Positions 9,427 through 21,640 of a DNA stretch of 64,000 bases are shown piece after piece. A program made the translations under genes and the position numbers. The notes under the pieces were generated by a model. That model was not told the DNA's origin and searched no databases. It saw nothing but the letters and a program-made list of their open reading frames with translations. Each line of letters starts with the position of its first letter. The stretch's first letter is position 1. This stretch comes from Cocos nucifera (taxonomy: Eukaryota > Streptophyta > Magnoliopsida > Arecales > Arecaceae). Where the stretch lies: NCBI GenBank assembly GCA_006176705.1, contig QRFJ01001933.1, forward strand, positions 1 through 64,000, in the 5' to 3' direction.

Positions 9427-11026
9427 ATGGCACCGAAATGCCATCTAGCTTTCACCCCTACCCCTCGGTGGGTTACGCACAGTTCCGCATCCGAGGAGTA
9501 GTTGGAGCATACTCCATCCACCTCGACATCGACTGCTCAGGAACCTTCACCATCGACTTCTACTCCATCGATGGCATCTACTCCATCGATAACTGAGCCT
9601 CTACCATTACAGGCATCTGAGTGTACGTTTTTATTATATTAGCATAACTTTATTTTTATATAGTATTTATACACTTATATATTTGCATAACGTATTTGCA
9701 TTGTAGGTGCATCATTCAGTCGGACATTTTATAGTTCCACACGTATGGCACACGTGTGGAACCGCCAGCATCAAGTGATGGTGCAGTATGATGCTGAGAG
9801 GATGCCAGTAGGGGAGACCGTGCAGGAGATGCATTCCTTTTTTAGAGTGCTTGTGAGGTGGTTGACATCATTCTCGTAGAGCTTAGAGACTGGCGTTTGA
9901 TGGATGTTGCTGTCAGGGATTGGGTATGGGAGGAGATATGGGTAAGGACGGCATCTTAGTTATATTTATGCATTTTATATATTTACACTATATATATTTG
10001 ATTAAAATAATTTTATAATTGATTTTTGATAAATTTGTATAAAGAAGGTATGACTTCCTCGATCATGAGAGGGCTCGAGATGCCTGACTGAAGAAGATCG
10101 GAGGATTGTACAATGGTTACAAGATCAAGCTCCATAGAGGATGGCTCGAGCATCGACGAGATACTCTAGAGGAGCTTGTTCCCTGGATACAAAATTATCC
10201 TCCGAGTCAGTGAGAGAGGATGGCTAGACACTGAAGGAGCCAGGAGTTTGAGGTAACATTTCTAACTTTTAAATATTTTAATATGCTTAAAATTTTATTT
10301 AAATTTTATTTAAATATTTATTATTTATTTGAATACTTGTTAGGCTACCTCCTATTAGAATCGGGAGAACCATGTAGCTCAGGAGTATATGCACACTCTA
10401 GGCTACAAGTCTATAGCCAATCGTGTGCATAGAGAGATAATTAATTTTAAATCTTACTAAATAAATTAAATTTATATTTTTTATCATCTTTCTGATAAAT
10501 TTGTTCTTTGTTATAGCTGATGAGAGATGGAGTGATGCCCAGCTATAGCAAGATCTTTCGATCCAACCATACGGACAAGACGGGCAGACCAATGAATGCC
10601 GCGATCGGGCATATTTTTGTAACTATTAAATATATTAGTATATATGATTAGTATTATAGTATTTCTTATAAAATTTTATTTCAATTTATAGTTATAAGAT
10701 TAGTTAGATGCGCTCACGAGCGAGGGCCTAGATACCTCTGAGCCCTATGACCATCTATCTCAGATCTTGGGGCCTGAGCTCTCTAGGAGGATTCGATGTA
10801 GGCTCGGACACATGCCGATGAGCTACTGATCTGAGGCTAGTATCTCCTCATAGACTTTTGATGTTGTCAGCCGAAAGGAGCTTGAGAAGGTGTTGGCACG
10901 GGCAGATCATGCTGCAATGTAGGCAGATCAGGCTGAGGAGCTTGCATCTCATCTGGAAGGCATCGTGAGAGACATGATGTTAATGCTCGGCATGTATTTT
11001 AGAGTCACAAACTTTGAGGATATGGT
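9427..11026 (+). pseudogene. CACTA TNP1-type transposase-associated ORF (PF03004-like), 5' exons, cut by copia A
   Basis: A spliced reading can be followed in about six exons: 9427-9620 (start MAPKCHLAF, then Ser/Thr/Pro-rich), 9707-9941, 10045-10252 (HRGWLEHRRDTLEELVPWI), 10344-10437 (NRENHVAQEYMHTLGYKS), 10517-10618 (SNHTDKTGRPMNAAIGH) and 10692-11026 (Gln/Glu-rich helix). Most junctions have GT and AG. The R-N-x-E-N, HT-x-G and H-x-D-K-x-G blocks match the plant Ptta/En-Spm protein family. Such proteins bind subterminal repeats in the nucleus. There are at least six in-frame stops and one frameshift in exon 2. The ORF runs into the LTR of copia A at 11027 and resumes at 21518. Exon borders are by eye. 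Confidence 0.75.
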
Positions 11027-13098
11027 TGAAGAAAAATCTTAATTTTTCGGACTAGGTTCATTCAGATCTGATCGGATCAAGAGATATATTTCAAAAATTT
11101 TTTTCTTTGATCTAGATTAGATCTGAAATATTTCAATTATGATTCTTATTATTCTAATAATTAAAATAAATTTAGATAAATTAAATCAAATTTAATTTAC
11201 CTTGACGTAGGATAATCCTATTATCCATTGATGATCCTGTAAGCAGCGAAAGGTTCTAGATCTAGCCATGCAAGTGCCTGGCCTCTATCAGTATCCACTC
11301 AGGTTGGATCTAGAGATCCTCTTCTTCTCTATCACATCTCCAAAAATCAGATCTGGATCTGATCTGAAGGATCTTCAAAATACCTTTTGAAGATCAGCAG
11401 TTGTCCTTTGCAATAGTGCAGCCTTCTAGCTTTCTATCGCCTTTCTCTCATCTGGATTGCACCAACATGGATCCCAAACTCCTTTAGGCGTGGAGAGTAG
11501 ATGGAGAAGGTGGACTTGGCATGGAGGAGGAGAGGAGAGGCAGCCTTGGGGCATGGAAATTTTAATTGATTTCAAATACTCCTTAAGTTGGGCATAGGGT
11601 CTTATTTATAGACTATGCGTGATCCAACTCCTCTTCTTCCCAACCAATCGCAACCCTTTGTGAAATCAGATCTAAATCTGATTGGTGGGAATAGAGTCCG
11701 TTGGATTCCTCCTTAGATGGTGCCTAAGACCAGTCAAACTTGATTCTTAGGAGAAGTCTAATCGGAATCCAAAAAGGAGATGGAGTCCCTATCCAACAGG
11801 GACTCCTGGGCGCCTCCAACTTGGGCACACGCCAAGGGGGGCGTGCGCCCTCCTCCTTGCCAGGTTCTGGATAGGGGGACAAGCCCCCACCAGCTCTCCA
11901 ATAGGTGCATGACATGTGGTCAAAAGTCAAAGTGTCAATGGTCAACATTTGACCAGTCAAAGGTAGACTTTTGACCAAAGTCAAAGAACAAGAAATGGCA
12001 GGTGACCAAAAATGGCAGGTAATGTCTTACAAAATAAGACAACCTTTTCTGACTTGGAGACACCTCCAGTCAGACCATATGAAGGCCTCTGATTGAGCAC
12101 AAACTCCTTTGGCTCAGTCAGGACAACTTATTTATGATAGTAAAAGAAGAACGTTAGGTTCAATCGAGTGCTAGCACGATTTTCCTTGAACCTAATTGAA
12201 TCTCATTCAGATCAATTGAACTGGATCAGTTCAATTGATGATCACCAGATTCAAACCCTTGTTTGTGTGACCCAGTTAGGTTCAGTTCTGTATGGTAATG
12301 GGATATGTCATGATCTCTATCATCGACATCATCGAAACTCCTTTCGATGGATCAGAACTCTTCTGATTCGAACAGCTAGAATGATCGATCATCTAAATCA
12401 TTCTAATTGCTCCCAAAATCCACCAGTGACACCTAGCAGTATATGGTGGCAACCCATCAGAGCTGAATGCGAACCTCTTGGTGCAGCTATCTGTGTGATT
12501 AAGTTCTTCTATCTTGAGCCTCCGATCAGATTAGGGTTAAGGTGAACTCATCAAACCCTAGTCTCTATCATATGATGTAATCATTCGATTCAAGTCCGAT
12601 GTGAAAATCTAAATAGAAACTCTTTCTATTATTTCACTCTACCATGGCCATGGACTTCTGAACTTGATTCTCATGATCATCATAGGGCTGCTCCTCTACC
12701 ACCGAGGTAGATAGATTCCATCTTGATGCCAATCCAGTTCCTACAATGAACATGCTATAGCCAACATACACCTCAGGATTTTCATATGGCTAGGAGACCG
12801 AGTAATGGTGTAGTCAAACTATAACACCCTCAAGGTGAACTGCCGATGCACCTCAGGTCAAAGAACCAGACACACTACTGCAGCATCGAGTCAGTCATTG
12901 ACGAGAAGGTAGACTTCCTAATGACTACTCGAGGTGGTCACGCTCAGTGCCCTCATTCTCTAACGAGTACCTGTACTCTCACTCCGGTGTCTCCACACCG
13001 TAGACTCAAGACTCATCTACTAAAGAGAAGCGATTGTACACCAACCTTTCGGATCAATCACCATCCTCGTGATGATCCTATGGTCGGGAGCATTTTAT

Positions 13099-13169
13099 GA
13101 GTTAATAATGATTATTCATGTCTTAAATTTTCAACTCTTGAAAATATGAATTATCATTACCATTAACTC
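13099..13169. repeat. Near-palindrome in the A-family LTR
   Basis: gagttaataatgattattcat and atgaattatcattaccattaactc form an imperfect inverted repeat around a short AT-rich centre. The same structure is found in the other fully present A/B/H LTRs (for example 21302-21372 and 56459-56530). Confidence 0.65.
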
Positions 13170-13254
13170 AAAGGATGTATCACAGACACTAAATACACAT
13201 ATGTGATAGAAAATAACCCATTTTATTAATATATAGTCAAAATTATAATTTTGC

Positions 13255-13299
13255 CCCTAGAAGTGTATTACAAGTGTCAGCCAATTCTGGCTTCTAGGG
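13255..13299. repeat. End hairpin of the A-family LTR
   Basis: CCCTAGAAG (13255-13263) is the exact reverse complement of CTTCTAGGG (13291-13299), about 15-60 bp from the LTR's 5' end on the element strand. It is repeated in the A, B and H LTRs and, in altered form, at the start of the D LTR (1791-1838). Confidence 0.75.
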
Positions 13300-13314
13300 C
13301 ACATATATCTAACA

Positions 13315-13326
13315 ATCTCCCACTTG
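13315..13326 (-). promoter_or_regulatory. Polypurine tract of element A
   Basis: On the minus strand, acaagtgggagat directly precedes the 3' LTR start TGTTAGAT. The tract primes plus-strand DNA synthesis. Equivalent tracts lie at 35276-35287 (B) and 56675-56686 (H). Confidence 0.8.
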
Positions 13327-13328
13327 TC

Positions 13329-16300
13329 CTAAAGCCAATTGGCTACAAGTCTAAGTCCCATCTTCTCAAGGTGGGCTTCGATCTTCTGCTGGCCCAACGG
13401 CTTTGTAAGTGGGTCTGCCACATTGTCTGTGGAGTTGACTCTCTTGACCTCGACGTAACCCTTCTCGAGGTAATCATGGATGAGGTGGTATCGCCGCTCA
13501 ATCTGCTTGGATTTCTGGTGAGACCTCGGCTCCTTAGCAAGGGCTATGGCGCCATTGTTGTTGCAGTATAGAGGAATGGCATCTGATGGCATTACTTCAA
13601 TTTCTGCAGCAAACTTCTTGTACCAGAATGCTTCCTTCGCAGCCTCTGATGCAGCGATATATTCTGCTTCCATGGTGGAATCTGCTATCACCATGGTTTG
13701 CTTGGAACTCTTCCAGCTGACAGCACCACCATTGCACACAAACAGACTCCCAGATGTCGACTTTCGATCATCTATATCGGACATGAAATCTGAGTCTGTG
13801 TATCCCTAGACTTGGAGTTCTCCATTACTAAAGACCAACATCATATCCTTAGTTCTTCTTAAGTACTTAAGGATACATTTCACAGAAGTCCAGTGTTCTT
13901 CAATTGGATTTGACTGATATCTGCTTGTGACACTCACAACATGGGCTATATTAGGTCGTGTACATAGCATGGCATACATGAGGCTCCCTATTGCAGAAGC
14001 ATAAGGGATCTTGCTCATGGGCTATATCAGGTCGTGTACATAGGATGGCATACATGAGGCTCCCTATTGCAGAAGCATAAGGGATCTTGCTCATGCATTC
14101 TATTTCCTCAGGTGTGCTAGGGCACATCTTCTTGGAAAGATGAATACCATGTCTGAAGGGTATTAATCCCCTCTTAGAGTTTTTCATACTAAACCTCTTT
14201 AGTACTTTCTCTATGTACATCTTCTGTGAAAGTCCTAGCATCCTATTCGGTCTATCCCTATAGACCTTAATTCCTAGAATAAAGGATGCTTCACCTAGGT
14301 CTTTCATGGAGAATTCCTTTGGACAACCATAATTTGACTGTTGTCATCATGGGAATATCATTCCCAATAAGGAGGATGTCATCCATGTACAATACGAGGA
14401 AGACAACAGCGCTCCCACTGATTTTGAAGACACACGGTTCCTCTTCATTTTTGATGAAACCAAACTTTTTGATCACATCATTGAAATGAGTGTTCCAGCT
14501 CCGAGATGCTTGCTTAAGTCCATATATGGACCTTTGCAGCTTGCAAACCTTGTGATCAGTATCACTGGATGTGAAACCTAGCGGCTGTTCCATATAGATA
14601 TCTTCCTCAAGATATCCATTTAAGAATGCCGTTTTCACATCCATTTGCCATATTTCATAATCGAAATAGGCTGCAACGGCAAGCAATGTGCGGATGGATT
14701 TTAGCATAGCCACTGGGGAAAAGGTATCCTGATAGTCAATGCCTTCGCATTGACTATAACCTTTTGCCACTAGTCTAGCCTTGAATGTCTCCACATTTTC
14801 ATCTGCACCAATCTTTCTCTTGAAGATCCATTTACACCCAATAGGTACTATACCTTCTGGTGGATCTACCAAGGTCCAGACTTGGTTTGAGTGCATCGAG
14901 TCAATTTCTGACTGCATTGCCTCTAGCCATTTCTCGGAGTCGATATCTGATATCGCCTCGTTGTAGGTTTTGGGATCATCACCATGAGCACCATTACCTA
15001 TGAGGAACATTTTCTCTACGTCCTCTGAAATAATACCTAAGTATCTTTCAGGGGGATGGGAAACTCTTTCCGATCTACGAGGTGGAGGAGGTAGTGTTCT
15101 TATTGGCTCAACCTGATTTGGTTCCAATTGGTCCTTAGCTCGTTGTACTTGTGAGACTTTCTCATCAAGCTTAATCTGCTTTCCAATGCCGCTATCTTGA
15201 ATAAACTATTTTTCAAGAAAGATGGCATGTCGACTCACAATCACATTGTGGTCTTCTAGAATGTAGAAATAGTATCCTAATGACTCTTTAGGATATCCTA
15301 TGAATCGAGCTCTAAAGGACCTAAACTCTAACTTGTCCGCTTGTTGTCTTTTGACATGAGCCGGACAACCCCAAATTCTGAGATGACTCAGACTTGGTTT
15401 CTTACCATGCCATATCTCATACGGTGTGGTAGGAACGGTCTTAGAGGGAACCCTATTCAGTAGATAAATTGAAGTTAACAATGAATGTCCCCAAAGAAAA
15501 TCAGGGAGGTCTGTGAAGCTCATCATGGATCGGACCATATCCAATAGAGTCCGATTTCTCCATTCTGAAATCCTTGTTGAGTTGAGGTGTTCCTGGTGGA
15601 GTCCATTGAGAGACTATGCCATTTTTCTTGAGATAGTCTAGGAATTTTTGGCTAAGGTATTCACCTCCTCGATCTGATCGAAGAACCTTAATGGGTTTTT
15701 TAGTTTGTTTTTCTACTTCATGTCTGAATTCTTTGAACTTTTCAAAAGCTTCAGACTTGTGTCTCATAAGATACACATACCCATACCTAGACAGATCATC
15801 GGTAAAGGTAATGAAGTAGACAAAATTGCCTCTAGCCGGCACATCAAATGGGCCGCACACATCAGTATGTACTAGGGCAAGGAGATCTGTGGCCCTTTCC
15901 CCATGTCCAACAAAAGGGAGTTTAGTCATTTTGCCTTGAAGACAAGATTCACAAGTTGGATATGACTCGAAAGTCAATGGACTCAATAGCCCATTTTTCT
16001 CCAATTTGTTGATCCTATCTTCTGCTATATGACCTAATCTCAGGTGCCATAGATATCTATCATTTGGACTATCCCTAGGTCGTTTGGCATTCACATTTTG
16101 CTCGATAGTTAGAACAGGATACATCAATATGTAGCTGATAAAGACCGTTAATAAGAAAACCATTTGCAATTTTATTTCTTTCATAAAGAATGTTACAATG
16201 GTCCTTAAAGAAGGTAATCACATAGCCTTCTAGTGCTAAGCATGAAACAGAAATCAAATTCCTGCTAGCTGCAGGCACATAATAACAGTCTTTCAAAACT

Positions 16301-17359
16301 AAGTCTAAACCAGATGGTAATCGAAGAGGGTATGTTTCCCACGCTCACTGCAAGCAACTCTTGCTCCATTACCGATACATAGGATCATGTCTCCATCCCT
16401 CAGCCTCCTGCTATCCTCAAGACCCTGCATGAAAGTGCACAGATGAGCACTAGAACCAGAGTCAAGCACCCAACTGGATGCAGAAGAAATCATAAGGTTA
16501 GACTCAATAACGAGCATACCTCCAGAAGGACCTTCCTTCTTGTTCTTCAGGGTGGCCAGGTAAGTAGGGCAGTTCCGCTTTCAAGTGGCCGTCGCTGTTG
16601 CAATGGAAACACTTTCCTTTGACAGTGGCTTTCATCTTCGGCTCTGCCTTCTTCTTCTTTGCTCCTTCCATCTTCTGCTTTTTCACAGACTTTTTTTTCT
16701 TTCCATAAGACTTTCTTTTGGAAGAAGTCCATTCCATAGCAAGAACTGAGCCTTTAGAACCTTTCATAGAAAGCTCAGCGGTAACCAGCATATTCATTAA
16801 TTCGGCCAAGGAATTTTGAAGTTTATGCATGTGGTAATTCATGATGAATTGCCCATATGCATCAGTCAAGGATTGCAGAATAATATCATTCTGCAGATCC
16901 AAGTCTAACTTCACACCGAGCTTCTCAAGCTCTTCCATGTCCTTGATCATCATCAGACAGTGATCTTGGACTGACTGCCCATCACGCATCTTAGCCTTAA
17001 AAAGTTCATTTCGTGACTTGATACTTGGCTGCACGACTCTGTTCACCAAACATCTCCTTACTAGGTGAGCCAACATTTGGCGAGCAGTCCCGATATCTTC
17101 ATGTTGGTGCTGGAGCTCATCAGACATCGAGCCCAACATGTAATATCTGGCCTTATTATCTTCCTCTATCCATTTTTCCAGAGACGCTCTCTGTTCAGTG
17201 GATGGACGGGCTGGTAAGGTGGGAGGGTCCTGGTCCAAGTACATGGGTTAACTTCTCGGAACCCAAAACTATTTTGTAGTTCCTGAGCCAATCTTTATAA
17301 TTGGGTCCAGTCAGTCTATGTGTGTCCAGGATACGTGCCAATGGGTTGGACGCAGACAT
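13329..17359 (-). pseudogene. Element A gag-pol polyprotein, broken by frameshifts
   Basis: Domains in order from 17359: Gag (MSASNPLARILD, UBN2-like), a zinc knuckle CFHCNSDGH near 16600, protease WVLDSGSSAHLC near 16450, the integrase HHCC region (WHLRLGHI...CESCLQGK, 15940-16060), the integrase core with HTDVCG and RSDRGGEY (15590-15900), RT with YMDD at 14379-14389, and RNase H ending LVANWL at 13329. Gag forms the particle, and the pol parts process, copy and integrate the element. Lesions: an extra base in the knuckle, an extra base near 15573 after TPQLN, frame changes near 16310, 15200 and 14290, and a 76-bp duplication in RT/RNase H. The start was chosen at MSAS, the common Gag start; an in-frame ATG lies at 17377. 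Confidence 0.9.
13941..14092 (-). repeat. 76-bp tandem duplication inside element A pol
   Basis: 13941-14016 and 14017-14092 are nearly identical copies. B and H have a single copy at this place. The unit length is not a multiple of three, so it shifts the frame between RT and RNase H. Confidence 0.95.
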
Positions 17360-17377
17360 TTTCCTGTAGAGAGTCAA

Positions 17378-19217
17378 AGATTCTAGTTAGATACTATAAT
17401 TATGACTTGACCAATTTATTTAGGAAATTTTATTTTTAAATAAATTAGCTCCCACTATTTTCTTGGATCCCTACACTCCCTCTGTAGAGATGCGAAAAAT
17501 CTCCATGATTAATGATTTCTAGTGGGTGGTGCGGTCTCACCAACTGACTCATCACCTCACCTAACAGTTATTGGTGATGGGTTAGCCAATGAGTGAACAA
17601 CTCTTGTTCAATGATTCTCTAATCATGGTGCACCCAAACTTGGTCTCTAATTCATGAATCTCACCGTATCCAAAATATTGATCCACTCCTTAGTTAAGTC
17701 AGACCCACCATTTGCACAGACTGGATTCCTAATTGAGTCTCTCACCGTATCAAGAATATTGAGCCCAACTCATCCTCCAGCCCATAGCATCCAATGCCTA
17801 ATAGACATGGTTGCATCTTTCCGGTGCAACTGAGCCACTGTATCCAAGCCGAGAACAATCAACCCGAGAAGGGCCCGCACATCTACAATGGTGGAAGACC
17901 TCAGACTTAATCTTTTCTTAGGGAGAATTGATTCAGGTCTCATTAAACTAGACTTTTCATAGTCATAACAATTATGACTAACCTAGTGGCATGGGTTAGC
18001 TCGGATTATTGACCACCTCAGATCAGAACTGTGTCAACAGATATGGCTAGGTAAGTGAGATCGGTGGAAGGAATATGCCATTAACTCGTATAAGAATGCA
18101 TTCAGGTCGAGTAGCTTCCAATTAAAAACCAGTCGATCGTATGTGCCAAACTTACCTTAGACACCAAATTATTGAGCCAGAACCAATTGGGTTAGCCTAC
18201 AATCCAGACTCTAACCTCTGAGCCTAATTAGGTCTTGCTTGATCGTGACTCGATCTTGACCCAGACTTAATCCTATTAGGCTGATCAATTTAAGCATTGT
18301 TGATCCCATCTAACCAACTCTTGATTCGGTTTGATCAACCGCTTAGACCTAATTGAGCTACCCAAGCCCGAACCCAGTATTATGAATATGTCTTAGATCT
18401 GAAATTCTCAATTTTAGATCTAATTAATATTCCATAATCTTAATTTTTAATTAAGTAGGGTTCATAAACAAAATATGCACAATAAATCCTAGGAGTTTCA
18501 GGATCTAGGGTTTTGCAGAAAGTAAGTTTTGGATTTCTGATTAAGGACGAACACGCAGCACCTCTACACATCATAAGAACACCCCATCGAATGGGAAGGA
18601 GAGGGCCTTTAAATCCTTCTTCGTTCTTATGACCGGACGGCCAAGAGGAATGCCTTAATCAGGAACATGCAATACTACAAAACAGTTTTAGATCTATATC
18701 ATATATCTCATATACAAATTAGATCTAATCATGGCATATTTTGCATACATCTCATGTATCGAATCATGCATATTTTTAGATCTAAATTATCTCATAATAA
18801 TCTAAAAAATTAGATTTAAATTGATCTAATCAAAATAAATTCTAATCTAGACAACTATGTAGAACTATTCTACAACTAGTCTAGACATGCATCAATCATA
18901 TCTCATATGATGTTTAAAATTAAATAATTTTATTTGCTATTTTTTAGATGTTATTATAACATTATAATATCAAAAAATAGTAAATAAATAGATCTAAAAT
19001 ATGATTTAATTAAATTAAATTCAATAAACATGCAAGACTATTCTATAGAACTATTCTATTTTAGAACTAGTCATGCATATTTTCTAATCTTAGATCCAAA
19101 TCATTTAATTTTAATTTTTTTGATTTTAGATCTGATCACATCTCATGTGATATCTAAAATTACTTATTTTTTAATTAAAATAAATTTAAAAATTAAATCT
19201 AAATACTTTAGAACTTG
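17378..19217 (-). mobile_element. Element A leader (5' untranslated region), 1.84 kb
   Basis: This is non-coding sequence between the PBS and the Gag start, conserved in B (39056-40898) and H (60692-62541). It holds the shared leader stem at about 18530-18660. The part next to the PBS is AT-rich with repeated TAGATCT words. No gene seen. Confidence 0.75.
18535..18660 (-). ncRNA. Conserved leader RNA stem, element A copy
   Basis: In plus coordinates CATAAGAAC (18572-18580) pairs with GTTCTTATG (18623-18631), nine perfect pairs. Inside is CCCAT-CGA-ATGGG (18583-18595), a 5-bp hairpin. The flanks ggccgtccgg and tgtagaggtg match the copies in C and D. See the C copy for interpretation. Confidence 0.6.
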
Positions 19218-19229
19218 GCTCTGATACTA
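19218..19229 (-). promoter_or_regulatory. Primer-binding site of element A
   Basis: The plus strand reads gctctgatacta, the complement of tggtatcagagc with one change. It lies two bases from the 5' LTR, as in B (40899-40910) and H (62542-62553), where it is perfect. It is the primer site for initiator-Met tRNA. Confidence 0.85.
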
Positions 19230-19231
19230 GT

Positions 19232-21517
19232 TGAAGGAAAATCCTGATTTTTTGGACTAGGTTCGTTCAGATCTGATCGGATCAAGAGATATATTTCAAA
19301 AAAAATTTTCTTTGATCTAGATTAGATTTGGGATATTTAAAATTTGATTCTTATTATTCTAATAATTAAAATAAATTTAGATAAATTAAATTCAATTTAA
19401 TTTATCATGACGTAGGGTAATCCTATTATCCATTGATGATCCTGTAAGCAGCGAAAGGTTCTGGATCTAGCCATGCAAGTGCCTGGCCTCTACCAGTATC
19501 CACTTGGACTAGATCTGGAGATCCTCTTCTTCTCTATCTCATCTTCAAAAATTAGATCTGGATCTAATCTGAAGGATCTTCAAAACACCTTTTGAAGATC
19601 AGCAGTTCTCCTTTGTAGTAGTGCAGCCTTCTAGCTTTCTGTCATCTTTCTCTTATCTAGATTGCACCAACATGGATCCTAAACTCCTTTGGGCATGGAG
19701 AGGAGAGGGAGAAGGTGGACTTGGCATGGAGGAAGGAGGGGAGAGGCAGCCTTGGGGCATGGGAATTTTCAATGATTTTAGATACTCCTTGAGTTGGGCG
19801 CAGGGTCTTATTTATAGACTATGCGTGATCCAACTCCTCTTCTTCCCAACCAATCACAACTCTTTGTGAAATCAGATCTAAATCTGATTGGTGGGAATAG
19901 AGTCCCTTGGATTCCTCCTTAGAGGGCACCTAAGACCAGTCAAAGTTGGTTCTTAGAGAGAACTCTAATTGGAAATCCAAAAAGGAGATGGAGTCCCTAT
20001 CCAACAAGGGACTCCTGGGCGCCTCCAACTTGGGCACACGCCAAGGGTGGCGTGCGCCCTCCTCCTTGCCAGGTTCTGGTAGGGGACAAGCCCCCACCAG
20101 CTCTCCAATAGGTGCATGACATGTGGTCAAAAGTCAAAGTGTCAATGGTCAATATTTGACCAGTCAAAGGTAGACTTTTGACCAAAAGTCAAAGGACAAG
20201 AAATGGCAGGTGACCAAAAATGGTAGGTAATGTCTTACAAAATAAGACAACCTTTTCTGACTTGGACAACCTCTAGTCAGACCATAGTGAAGGCCTCTGA
20301 TTGAGCACAAACTCCTTTGGCTCAGTCAGGACAACTTATTTATGATAGTAAAAGAAGAACGTTAGGTTCAATCGAGTGCTAGCACGATTTTCTTGAACCT
20401 AATTGAATCTCATTCAGATCAATTGAACTGGATCAGTTCAATTGATGATCACCAAGATTCAAACCCTTGTTTGTGTGACCCAGTTAGGTTCAGTTCTATA
20501 TGGTAATGGGATATGTCATGATCTCTATCATCGACATCATCGAAACTCCTTTCGATGGATCAGAACGCTTTTGATTCAAATAGCTAGAATGATCGATCAT
20601 CTAAATTATTCTAATTACTTCCAAAATCCATCAGTGACACCTAGCAGTATATGGTGGCAACCCATCAGAGTTGAATGCGAACCTCTTGGTGCAGCTATCT
20701 GTGTGATTAAGTTCTTCTATCTTGAGCTCCAATCAGATTAGGGTTTAGGTGAACTCGTCAAACCCTAGTCTCTATCATATGATGTAATCATTCGATTCAA
20801 GTTCGATGTGAAAATCTAAATAGAAACTCTTTCTATTATTTCACTCTGCCATGGCCATGGACTTCTGAGCTTGATTCTCATGATCATTATAGGGCTGCTC
20901 CTCTACCACCGAGGTAGATAGATTCCTTCTTGATGCAATCCAGTTCCTACAATGAATATGCTATAGCCAACATACACCTTAGGGTTTTGTATGGCTAGGA
21001 GACCGAGTTATGGTATAGTGAAATAATAACACCCTCAAGGTGAATTGCCGATGCACCTCAGGTCAAAGAACCAGACACACCACCGCAGCATTGAGTCAGT
21101 CATTGATGAGAAGGTAGACCTCCTAATGACTACTCGAGGTGGTCATGCTTAGTGTCCTCGTTCTCTAACAAGTACCGTACTCTCGCTTCGGTGTCTCCAT
21201 ATCGTAGACTCAAGACTCGTCTACTAAAGAGAAGCAATTATACACCAACCTTCTAGATCAATCATCATCCTCGTGATGATCCTATGGTCTGGAGCATTTT
21301 ATGAGTTAATAATGATTATTCATGTCTTAAATTTTCAACTCTTAAAAATATGAATTATCATTACTATTAACTCAAAGGATGTATCACATACACTAAATAC
21401 ACATATGTGATAGAAAATAACCCATTTTATTAATAATAGTCAAAATTATAATTTTGCCCCTAGAAGTGTATTACAAGTGTCAGTCAATTTTGGCTTCTAG
21501 GGCACATATATCTAACA
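19232..21517 (-). mobile_element. Element A 5' LTR
   Basis: It runs from tgaaggaaaatcc to atatatctaaca on the plus strand and pairs with the LTR at 11027. The promoter TATA box is at 19807-19816 on the minus strand. Confidence 0.9.
19807..19816 (-). promoter_or_regulatory. TATA box of the element A 5' LTR
   Basis: Minus strand tataaataag, followed by accctgcgcccaac. The same box is found in the LTRs of B (41477-41486, 33569-33578) and H (54956-54965), and as ctatataaag at 63125-63134. Confidence 0.6.
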
Positions 21518-21640
21518 ATATTGGCCCGCATTTCAGCTCTAGCTTCAGCTTCGACTCCAACTTTGGCTCCAGCTCTGACTTCGGCTCTCGATGACGACGA
21601 CCACGATGACGACGATGATGTAGATTTAAGAGACTTTTGA
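21518..21640 (+). pseudogene. CACTA TNP1-type ORF, C-terminal part after copia A
   Basis: From 21518 the frame reads ILARISALASAS, then Ser/Thr/Pro/Ala-rich residues, then an acidic run of Asp with one His, ending in a TGA at 21638-21640. If one 5-bp flank copy is discounted, this frame joins exactly in phase with the exon ending at 11026. The Ser-rich then acidic tail is common at the end of this protein family. Confidence 0.7.

Larger units (their letters stand above)
11027..13314 (-). mobile_element. Element A 3' LTR
   Basis: In plus-strand coordinates it runs from tgaagaaaaatctt to atatatctaaca, that is, TG to CA on the element strand. It carries a TATA box (tataaataag on the minus strand, 11601-11610), a near-palindrome at 13099-13169 and an end hairpin at 13255-13299. 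Confidence 0.9.
11027..21517 (-). mobile_element. Element A: full-length Ty1/copia retrotransposon (10.49 kb) inside the CACTA ORF
   Basis: LTRs of 2288 bp (11027-13314) and 2286 bp (19232-21517) enclose a minus-strand gag-pol. The PBS is next to the right LTR and the PPT next to the left one. Both LTRs share variants absent from B and H, such as tattatccattg and gtaagcagcgaaagg, so they are a true pair. Flanks are atggt and atatt, an imperfect 5-bp target duplication. It belongs to the Tnt1/Tork-like type whose Gag starts MSASNPLA. Several frameshifts make it defective. Confidence 0.9.

Noticed and set aside
17025..17279. Plus-strand frames opposite gag-pol in A, B and H
   Set aside because: They are shadows of the minus-strand polyprotein, with no motif of their own.
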